Shown piece by piece: positions 1 through 9,500 of a DNA stretch of 18,104 bases. How positions within the stretch are numbered: position 1 is the first letter of the stretch; the number at the start of each line of letters is the position of its first letter. The DNA is from Steinernema hermaphroditum (lineage: Eukaryota > Nematoda > Chromadorea > Rhabditida > Steinernematidae): NCBI GenBank assembly GCA_030435675.1, contig CM059623.1, positions 16,651,272 to 16,669,375 of the forward strand. The letters are read 5' to 3'. The notes beneath the pieces are model-generated. The model was not told where the DNA came from and ran no database searches. It was given only the letters and a program-made list of their open reading frames with translations. Made by a program: the position numbers and the translations under genes.

Positions 1-71
1 AACGGGAATAGGCGCGGTCGATCAGGCTCGTGCAGTTCTACAAGATCCAATCATAAAAATGCTATGGTACT
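1..71. repeat. Partial monomer at left edge
   Basis: The window opens at unit position 103 (AACGGGAATAGG) and runs to position 173. It carries CGCGGTCG in place of the usual CGCGTTCG, a change seen again only in the unit at 1296. The array therefore continues to the left of the window. Confidence 0.95.
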
Positions 72-1122
72 TTGGAGCAGGAGGGTCAGATGCAGAACTC
101 TTTGCATGAACAAGGCACTATCTGTCCCGAATTGAAAGTTTTGCAGGAAACTAAGATAGTCCACAGTAATCCCAACGGGAATAGGCGCGTTCGATCAGGC
201 TCGTGCAGTTCTACAAGATCCAATCATAAAAATGCTATGGTACTTTGGAGCAGGAGGGTCAGATGCAGAATAATTTGCATGAACAAGGTCCTATCTGTCT
301 CGAATTGAAAGTTTTGCAGGTGAAAACTAAGATAGTCCACAGTAATCCCAACGGGAATAGGCGTGTTCGATCAGGCTCGTGCAGTTCTGCAAGATGGAAT
401 CATAAAAACGGATATGGTACTTTGGAGCAGGAGGGTCAGATGCAGAACTCTTTGCATGAACAAGGGCACTATCTGTCTCGAATTGAAAGTTTTGCGGGAA
501 ACTAAAGATAAGGTCCACAGTAATCCCAACGGGAATAGGCGCGTTCGATCAGGCTCGTGCAGTTCTACAAGATCCAATCATAAAAATGCTATGGTACTTT
601 GGAGCAGGAGGGTCCGATGCAGAACTCTTTGCATGAACAAGGCCCCATTCGTCTCGAATTGAAAGTTTTGCAGGAAACTAAGATAGTCCACAGTAATCCC
701 AACGGGAATAGGCGCGTCTGATCAGGCTCGTGCAGTTCTACAAGTTCCAATCATAAAAATGCTTATGGTACTTTGGAGTATATACGGTCAGATGCAGAAC
801 TCTTGCATGAACAAGGCCCTATCTGTCTCGAATTGAAAGTTTTGCAGGAAACTAAGATAGTCCACAGTAATCCCAACGGGAATAGGCGCGTTCGATCAGG
901 CTCGTGCAGTTCTACAAGATGGAATCATAAAAATGTTATGGTACTTTGGAGCAGGAGGGTCAGATGCAGAGCTCTTTGTAGTGTGAGCAAGGGCCCTTGC
1001 TGTCTCGAATTGAAAGTTTTGCAGGAAAACTACATAGTCCACAGGAAATCCAACGAGAGTCGGCGCGCCTGATCATGATCGTGCAGTTCTACAAGATCCA
1101 ATCATAAAAATGCTATGGTACT
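72..1122. repeat. Diverged sub-block of six monomers
   Basis: Units start at 72, 245, 422, 599, 773 and 946, with spacings of 173, 177, 177, 174, 173 and 177 bp. They carry many changes not repeated elsewhere: TCCCGAATTG in the unit at 72; GCAGGTGAAAACTAAG and AAAACGGATATGG in 245; GCGGGAAACTAAAGATAAGG in 422; GGGTCCGATG and GCGCGTCTGATC in 599; GGAGTATATACGGTCAG in 773; and TTTGTAGTGTGAGC, GGAAAACTACATAG and CGGCGCGCCTGATCATGATC in 946. Several of these fall in the block that is otherwise nearly invariant. The units at 245 and 773 carry GATGGAATC, a variant that otherwise appears at 1642 and then only beyond 14.6 kb. Divergence like this is typical near an array edge, where homogenisation is weaker; that reading is inference. 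Confidence 0.9.
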
Positions 1123-1641
1123 TTGGAGCAGGAGGGTCAGATGCAGAGCTCTTGGTGTGAGCAAGGGCCCTGCTGTCTCGAATTGAAAGTTTTGCAGGAA
1201 ACTAAGATAGTCCACAGGAAATCCAACGAGAGTAGGCGCGTTCGATCAGGCTCGTGCAGTTCTACAAGATCCAATCATAAAAATGCTATGGTACTTTGGA
1301 GCAGGAGGGTCAGATGCAGAACCCTTTGCAGGAACAAGGCCCTATCTGTCTCGAATTGAAAGTTTTGCAGGAAACTAAGATAGTCCACAGTAATCCCAAC
1401 GGGAATAGGCGCGGTCGATCAGGCTCGTGCAGTTCTACAAGATCCAATCATAAAAATGCTATGGTACTTTGGAGCAGGAGGGTCAGATGCAGAATTTTTT
1501 GCATGAACAAGGCACTATCTGTCTCGAATTGAAAGTTTTGCAGGAAACTAAGATAGTCCACAGTAATCCAACGGGGAATAGGCGCGTTCGATCAGGCTCG
1601 TGCAGTTCTACAAGATCCAATCATAAAAATGCTATGGTACT

Positions 1642-1816
1642 TTGGAGCAGGAGGGTCAGATGCAGAACTCCTTGCATGAACAAGGCTCCATCTGTCTCGA
1701 ATTGAAAGCTTTGCAGGAAACTAAGATAGTCCACAGTAATCCCAACGGAATAGGCGCGTTCGATCAGGCTCTCGTGCAGTTCTACAAGATGGAATCCATA
1801 AAAATGCTATGGTACT
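1642..1816. repeat. Indel-rich 175-bp monomer
   Basis: Compared with the reference, this unit has one base missing in CCAACGGAATAGG, two extra bases in GGCTCTCGTGCAG and one extra in GATGGAATCCATAAAAATG. It also has AAAGCTTTG instead of AAAGTTTTG. The next unit (1817) lost one base in CTCTTGCATG. Together these shift the reading phase so that one frame stays open for 136 codons from 1642 to 2052. Because the opening depends on accumulated indels, I read it as chance and not as a gene. Confidence 0.85.
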
Positions 1817-2161
1817 TTGGAGCAGGAGGGTCAGATGCAGAGCTCTTGCATGAGCAAGGGCCCTGCTGTCTCGAATTGAAAGTTTTGCAGGAAACTAAGA
1901 TAGTCCACAGGAAATCCAACGGGAGTAGGCGCGTTCGATCAGGCTCGTGCAGTTCTACAAGATCCAATCATAAAAATGCTATGGTACTTTGGAGCAGGAG
2001 GGTCAGATGCAGAACTCTTTGTATGAACAAGGCCCTATCTGTCTCGAATTGAAAGTTTTGCAGGAAACTAAGATAGTCCACAGTAATCCCAACGGGAATA
2101 GGCGCGTTCGATCAGGCTCGTGCAGTTCTACAAGATCCAATCATAAAAATGCTATGGTACT

Positions 2162-2334
2162 TTGGAGCAGGAGGGTCAGATGCAGAACTCTTTGCATGAA
2201 CAAGGCCCTATCTGTCTCGAATTGAAAGTTTTGCAGGAAACTAAGATAGTCCACAGTAATCCCAACGGGAATAGGCGCGTTCGATCAGGCTCGTGCAGTT
2301 CTACAAGATCCAATCATAAAAATGCTATGGTACT
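2162..2334. repeat. Reference monomer, variant A (173 bp)
   Basis: This unit shows the commonest form in the left and centre of the array. Landmarks by unit position: TTGGAGCAGGAGGGTCAG at 1-18; diversity window 1 with AACTCTTTGCATGAAC at 25-40 then AAGGCCCTATC up to 51; a nearly invariant block at 51-94 that includes CTCGAATTGAAAG and TAAGATAGTCCACAG; diversity window 2 with TAATCCCAACGGGAAT at 96-111; a CpG-rich stretch GGCGCGTTCGATCAGG from 113; GATCCAATC at 146-154; A5 at 157-161; and ATGGTACT at 166-173. Hand counts give 78 G+C of 173 (45%) and six CpGs, against about 8.7 expected from base composition. Confidence 0.95.
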
Positions 2335-5300
2335 TTGGAGCAGGAGGGTCAGATGCAGAGCTCTTTGCATGAACAAGGCCCTATCTGTCTCGAATTGAAA
2401 GTTTTGCAGGAAACTAAGATAGTCCACAGGAAATCCAACGGGAGTAGGCGCGTTCGATCAGGCTCGTGCAGTTCTACAAGATCCAATCATAAAAATGCTA
2501 TGGTACTTTGGAGCAGGAGGGTCAGATGCAGAGCTCTTGGCATGAGCAAGGGCCCTGCTGTCTCGAATTGAAAGTTTTGCAGGAAACTAAGATAGTCCAC
2601 AGTAATCCCAACGGGAATAGGCGCGTTCGATCAGGCTCGTGCAGTTCTACAAGATCCAATCATAAAAATGCTATGGTACTTTGGAGCAGGAGGGTCAGAT
2701 GCAGAACTCTTTGCATGAACAAGGCCCTATCTGTCTCGAATTGAAAGTTTTGCAGGAAACTAAGATAGTCCACAGTAATCCAACGGGAATAGGCGCGTTC
2801 GATCAGGCTCGTGCAGTTCTACAAGATCCAATCATAAAAATGCTATGGTACTTTGGAGCAGGAGGGTCAGATGCAGAGCTCTTTGCATGAACAAGGCCCT
2901 ATCTGTCTCGAATTGAAAGTTTTGCAGGAAACTAAGATAGTCCACAGAAACCCAACGAGAGTAGGCGCGTTCGATCAGGCTCGTGCAGTTCTACAAGATC
3001 CAATCATAAAAATGCTATGGTACTTTGGAGCAGGAGGGTCAGATGCAGAGCTCTTGGCATGAGCAAGGGCCCTGCTGTCTCGAATTGAAAGTTTTGCAGG
3101 AAACTAAGATAGTCCACAGTAATCCCAACGGGAATAGGCGCGTTCGATCAGGCTCGTGCAGTTCTACAAGATCCAATCATAAAAATGCTATGGTACTTTG
3201 GAGCAGGAGGGTCAGATGCAGAACTCTTTGCATGAACAAGGCCCTATCTGTCTCGAATTGAAAGTTTTGCAGGAAACTAAGATAGTCCACAGGAAATCCC
3301 AACGGGAATAGGCGCGTTCGATCAGGCTCGTGCAGTTCTACAAGATCCAATCATAAAAATGCTATGGTACTTTGGAGCAGGAGGGTCAGATGCAGAGCTC
3401 TTGGCTTGAGCAAGGGCCCTGCTGTCTCGAATTGAAAGTTTTGCAGGAAACTAAGATAGTCCACAGGAAATCCAACGAGAGTAGGCGCGTTCGATCAGGC
3501 TCGTGCAGTTCTACAAGATCCAATCATAAAAATGCTATGGTACTTTGGAGCAGGAGGGTCAGATGCAGAACTCTTTGCATGAACAAGGCCCTATCTGTCT
3601 CGAATTGAAAGTTTTGCAGGAAACTAAGATAGTCCACAGTAATCCAACGGGAATAGGCGCGTTCGATCAGGCTCGTGCAGTTCTACAAGATCCAATCATA
3701 AAAATGCTATGGTACTTTGGAGCAGGAGGGTCAGATGCAGAACTCTTTGCATGAACAAGGCCCTATCTGTCTCGAATTGAAAGTTTTGCAGGAAACTAAG
3801 ATAGTCCACAGTAATCCCAACGGGAATAGGCGCGTTCGATCAGGCTCGTGCAGTTCTACAAGATCCAATCATAAAAATGCTATGGTACTTTGGAGCAGGA
3901 GGGTCAGATGCAGAACTCTTTGCATGAACAAGGCCCTATCTGTCTCGAATTGAAAGTTTTGCAGGAAACTAAGATAGTCCACAGGAAATCCAACGGGAAT
4001 AGGCGCGTTCGATCAGGCTCGTGCAGTTCTACAAGATCCAATCATAAAAATGCTATGGTACTTTGGAGCAGGAGGGTCAGATGCAGAGCTCTTGGCATGA
4101 GCAAGGGCCCTGCTGTCTCGAATTGAAAGTTTTGCAGGAAACTAAGATAGTCCACAGTAATCCCAACGGGAATAGGCGCGTTCGATCAGGCTCGTGCAGT
4201 TCTACAAGATCCAATCATAAAAATGCTATGGTACTTTGGAGCAGGAGGGTCAGATGCAGAACTCTTGCATGAACAAGGCCCTATCTGTCTCGAATTGAAA
4301 GTTTTGCAGGAAACTAAGATAGTCCACAGTAAATCCAACGAGAGTAGGCGCGTTCGATCAGGCTCGTGCAGTTCTACAAGATCCAATCATAAAAATGCTA
4401 TGGTACTTTGGAGCAGGAGGGTCAGATGCAGAACTCTTTGCATGAACAAGGCCCTATCTGTCTCGAATTGAAAGTTTTGCAGGAAACTAAGATAGTCCAC
4501 AGTAAATCCAACGGGAATAGGCGCGTTCGATCAGGCTCGTGCAGTTCTACAAGATCCAATCATAAAAATGCTATGGTACTTTGGAGCAGGAGGGTCAGAT
4601 GCAGAACTCTTTGCATGAACAAGGCCCTATCTGTCTCGAATTGAAAGTTTTGCAGGAAACTAAGATAGTCCACAGGAAATCCCAACGGGAATAGGCGCGT
4701 TCGATCAGGCTCGTGCAGTTCTACAAGATCCAATCATAAAAATGCTATGGTACTTTGGAGCAGGAGGGTCAGATGCAGAACTCTTTGCATGAACAAGGCC
4801 CTATCTGTCTCGAATTGAAAGTTTTGCAGGAAACTAAGATAGTCCACAGTAATCCCAACGGGAATAGGCGCGTTCGATCAGGCTCGTGCAGTTCTACAAG
4901 ATCCAATCATAAAAATGCTATGGTACTTTGGAGCAGGAGGGTCAGATGCAGAGCTCTTTGCATGAACAAGGCCCTATCTGTCTCGAATTGAAAGTTTTGC
5001 AGGAAACTAAGATAGTCCACAGTAATCCCAACGGGAATAGGCGCGTTCGATCAGGCTCGTGCAGTTCTACAAGATCCAATCATAAAAATGCTATGGTACT
5101 TTGGAGCAGGAGGGTCAGATGCAGAACTCTTTGCATGAACAAGGCCCTATCTGTCTCGAATTGAAAGTTTTGCAGGAAACTAAGATAGTCCACAGGAAAT
5201 CCAACGAGAGTAGGCGCGTTCGATCAGGCTCGTGCAGTTCTACAAGATCCAATCATAAAAATGCTATGGTACTTTGGAGCAGGAGGGTCAGATGCAGAAC

Positions 5301-6312
5301 TCTTTGCATGAACAAGGCCCTATCTGTCTCGAATTGAAAGTTTTGCAGGAAACTAAGATAGTCCACAGAAATCCAACGAGGAATAGGCGCGTTCGATCAG
5401 GCTCGTGCAGTTCTACAAGATCCAATCATAAAAATGCTATGGTACTTTGGAGCAGGAGGGTCAGATGCAGAGCTCTTTGCATGAACAAGGCCCTATCTGT
5501 CTCGAATTGAAAGTTTTGCAGGAAACTAAGATAGTCCACAGTAATCCCAACGGGAATAGGCGCGTTCGATCAGGCTCGTGCAGTTCTACAAGATCCAATC
5601 ATAAAAATGCTATGGTACTTTGGAGCAGGAGGGTCAGATGCAGAACTCTTTGCATGAACAAGGCCCTATCTGTCTCGAATTGAAAGTTTTGCAGGAAACT
5701 AAGATAGTCCACAGTAATCCCAACGGGAATAGGCGCGTTCGATCAGGCTCGTGCAGTTCTACAAGATCCAATCATAAAAATGCTATGGTACTTTGGAGCA
5801 GGAGGGTCAGATGCAGATCTCTTGGCTTGAGCAAGGGCCTATCTGTCTCGAATTGAAAGTTTTGCAGGAAACTAAGATAGTCCACAGTAATCCCAACGGG
5901 AATAGGCGCGTTCGATCAGGCTCGTGCAGTTCTACAAGATCCAATCATAAAAATGCTATGGTACTTTGGAGCAGGAGGGTCAGATGCAGAGCTCTTTGCA
6001 TGAACAAGGCCCTATCTGTCTCGAATTGAAAGTTTTGCAGGAAACTAAGATAGTCCACAGTAATCCCAACGGGAATAGGCGCGTTCGATCAGGCTCGTGC
6101 AGTTCTACAAGATCCAATCATAAAAATGCTATGGTACTTTGGAGCAGGAGGGTCAGATGCAGAGCTCTTTTGCATGAACAAGGCCCTATCTGTCTCGAAT
6201 TGAAAGTTTTGCAGGAAACTAAGATAGTCCACAGTAATCCCAACGAGAATAGGCGCGTTCGATCAGGCTCGTGCAGTTCTACAAGATCCAATCATAAAAA
6301 TGCTATGGTACT

Positions 6313-6544
6313 TTGGAGCAGGAGGGTCAGATGCAGAAGGCCCTATCTGTCTCTTGAAAGTTTTGTATGAACAAGGCGTGCAGTTCTACAAGATCCAATC
6401 CTTTGGAGCAGGAGGGTCATGAACAAGGCCCTATCTGTCTCGAATTGAAAGTTTTGCAGGAAACTAAGATAGTCCACAGAAATCCAACGAGAGTAGGCGC
6501 GTTCGATCAGGCTCGTGCAGTTCTACAAGATCCAATCATAAAAA
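6313..6544. repeat. Scrambled monomer pair with clustered deletions
   Basis: Two truncated copies replace normal units: 6313-6402 (90 bp) and 6403-6544 (142 bp). Compared with the reference, the first runs through unit position 24, then 41-56, then 60-72, then goes to 34-45 (TATGAACAAGGC at 6366-6377), then 132-154. The second runs 1-17, then 36-161, and ends 12 bases early at the join to the unit at 6545. Missing pieces are 16, 3, 86, 17, 18 and 12 bases. Some joins have short shared ends (TTTG at the out-of-order join; CA near 6418). This is the only such unit in the window and a unique landmark in the array. Confidence 0.92.
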
Positions 6545-9500
6545 TTGGAGCAGGAGGGTCAGATGCAGAACTCTTTGCATGAACAAGGCCCTATCTGTCT
6601 CGAATTGAAAGTTTTGCAGGAAACTAAGATAGTCCACAGTAATCCCAACGGGAATAGGCGCGTTCGATCAGGCTCGTGCAGTTCTACAAGATCCAATCAT
6701 AAAAATGCTATGGTACTTTGGAGCAGGAGGGTCAGATGCAGAGCTCTTGGTGTGAGCAAGGGCCCTGCTGTCTCGAATTGAAAGTTTTGCAGGAAACTAA
6801 GATAGTCCACAGAAATCCCAACGGGAATAGGCGCGTTCGATCAGGCTCGTGCAGTTCTACAAGATCCAATCATAAAAATGCTATGGTACTTTGGAGCAGG
6901 AGGGTCAGATGCAGAACTCTTTGCATGAACAAGGCCCTATCTGTCTCGAATTGAAAGTTTTGCAGGAAACTAAGATAGTCCACAGGAAATCCAACGAGAG
7001 TAGGCGCGTTCGATCAGGCTCGTGCAGTTCTACAAGATCCAATCATAAAAATGCTATGGTACTTTGGAGCAGGAGGGTCAGATGCAGAACTCTTGCATGA
7101 ACAAGGCCCTATCTGTCTCGAATTGAAAGTTTTGCAGGAAACTAAGATAGTCCACAGGAAATCCAACGGGAATAGGCGCGTTCGATCAGGCTCGTGCAGT
7201 TCTACAAGATCCAATCATAAAAATGCTATGGTACTTTGGAGCAGGAGGGTCAGATGCAGAACTCTTTGCATGAACAAGGCCCTATCTGTCTCGAATTGAA
7301 AGTTTTGCAGGAAACTAAGATAGTCCACAGTAATCCCAACGGGAATAGGCGCGTTCGATCAGGCTCGTGCAGTTCTACAAGATCCAATCATAAAAATGCT
7401 ATGGTACTTTGGAGCAGGAGGGTCAGATGCAGAACTCTTTGCATGAACAAGGCCCTATCTGTCTCGAATTGAAAGTTTTGCAGGAAACTAAGATAGTCCA
7501 CAGAAATACCAACGGGAGTAGGCGCGTTCGATCAGGCTCGTGCAGTTCTACAAGATCCAATCATAAAAATGCTATGGTACTTTGGAGCAGGAGGGTCAGA
7601 TGCAGAGCTCTTGGCATGAGCAAGGGCCCTGCTGTCTCGAATTGAAAGTTTTGCAGGAAACTAAGATAGTCCACAGTAATCCCAACGGGAATAGGCGCGT
7701 TCGATCAGGCTCGTGCAGTTCTACAAGATCCAATCATAAAAATGCTATGGTACTTTGGAGCAGGAGGGTCAGATGCAGAACTCTTTGCATGAACAAGGCC
7801 CTATCTGTCTCGAATTGAAAGTTTTGCAGGAAACTAAGATAGTCCACAGTAATCCAACGGGAATAGGCGCGTTCGATCAGGCTCGTGCAGTTCTACAAGA
7901 TCCAATCATAAAAATGCTATGGTACTTTGGAGCAGGAGGGTCAGATGCAGAGCTCTTGGCATGAACAGGGGCCCTATCTGTCTCGAATTGAAAGTTTTGC
8001 AGGAAACTAAGATAGTCCACAGTAATCCCAACGGGAATAGGCGCGTTCGATCAGGCTCGTGCAGTTCTACAAGATCCAATCATAAAAATGCTATGGTACT
8101 TTGGAGCAGGAGGGTCAGATGCAGAGCTCTTTGCATGAGCAAGGGCCCTGCTGTCTCGAATTGAAAGTTTTGCAGGAAACTAAGATAGTCCACAGTAATC
8201 CCAACGGGAATAGGCGCGTTCGATCAGGCTCGTGCAGTTCTACAAGATCCAATCATAAAAATGCTATGGTACTTTGGAGCAGGAGGGTCAGATGCAGAGC
8301 TCTTGGTGTGAGCAAGGCCCTATCTGTCTCGAATTGAAAGTTTTGCAGGAAACTAAGATAGTCCACAGTAATCCCAACGGGAATAGGCGCGTTCGATCAG
8401 GCTCGTGCAGTTCTACAAGATCCAATCATAAAAATGCTATGGTACTTTGGAGCAGGAGGGTCAGATGCAGAACTCTTTGCATGAACAAGGCCCTATCTGT
8501 CTCGAATTGAAAGTTTTGCAGGAAACTAAGATAGTCCACAGGAAATCCAACGAGAGTAGGCGCGTTCGATCAGGCTCGTGCAGTTCTACAAGATCCAATC
8601 ATAAAAATGCTATGGTACTTTGGAGCAGGAGGGTCAGATGCAGAACTCTTTGCATGAACAAGGCCCTATCTGTCTCGAATTGAAAGTTTTGCAGGAAACT
8701 AAGATAGTCCACAGAAATCCCAACGGGAATAGGCGCGTTCGATCAGGCTCGTGCAGTTCTACAAGATCCAATCATAAAAATGCTATGGTACTTTGGAGCA
8801 GGAGGGTCAGATGCAGATCTCTTGGCTTGATCAAGGGCCCTATCTGTCTCGAATTGAAAGTTTTGCAGGAAACTAAGATAGTCCACAGTAATCCCAACGG
8901 GAATAGGCGCGTTCGATCAGGCTCGTGCAGTTCTACAAGATCCAATCATAAAAATGCTATGGTACTTTGGAGCAGGAGGGTCAGATGCAGAACTCTTTGC
9001 ATGAACAAGGCCCTATCTGTCTCGAATTGAAAGTTTTGCAGGAAACTAAGATAGTCCACAGTAATCCCAACGGGAATAGGCGCGTTCGATCAGGCTCGTG
9101 CAGTTCTACAAGATCCAATCATAAAAATGCTATGGTACTTTGGAGCAGGAGGGTCAGATGCAGAGCTCTTTGCATGAGCAAGGGCCTATGCTGTCTCGAA
9201 TTGAAAGTTTTGCAGGAAACTAAGATAGTCCACAGTAATCCAACGAGAATAGGCGCGTTCGATCAGGCTCGTGCAGTTCTACAAGATCCAATCATAAAAA
9301 TGCTATGGTACTTTGGAGCAGGAGGGTCAGATGCAGAGCTCTTGGTGTGAGCAAGGGCCCTGCTGTCTCGAATTGAAAGTTTTGCAGGAAACTAAGATAG
9401 TCCACAGTAATCCCAACGGGAATAGGCGCGTTCGATCAGGCTCGTGCAGTTCTACAAGATCCAATCATAAAAATGCTATGGTACTTTGGAGCAGGAGGGT

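Larger units (their letters stand above)
1123..6312. repeat. Regular A-dominated block, 30 monomers
   Basis: Unit starts: 1123, 1296, 1469, 1642, 1817, 1989, 2162, 2335, 2508, 2681, 2853, 3025, 3198, 3372, 3545, 3717, 3890, 4063, 4236, 4408, 4581, 4755, 4928, 5101, 5274, 5447, 5620, 5793, 5966, 6139. Variant A is commonest. The units at 2508, 3025 and 4063 carry the GGCATGAGC form, and each is combined with TAATCCC in window 2. Window 2 alternates among TAATCCCAACGGG, TAATCCAACGGG (one base shorter), GGAAATCCAACGAGAG and GGAAATCCCAACGGG (one base longer). The units at 1296, 1469 and 1642 still show private changes (CCCTTTGCAGGAAC; a T6 run; CTCCTTGCATG, AAAGCTTTG), so full regularity begins only near 1817. 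Confidence 0.95.

Noticed and set aside
2274..2296. RNA hairpin GCGCG with CGTGC
   Set aside because: It is five pairs including one G-U wobble with a 12-base loop; too weak to support a structured RNA without compensating changes, and I saw none.
2269..2298. CENP-B box
   Set aside because: Comparing TTCGATCAGGCTCGTG with NTTCGNNNNANNCGGGN, the first four core bases match but the internal A and the CGGG do not. The reverse strand gives no better match.
2327..2350. Retroelement primer binding site resembling TGGTATCAGAGC
   Set aside because: TGGTACTTTGGAGC shares only the TGGTA start and GAGC end with different spacing, and no LTR or polyprotein surrounds it.
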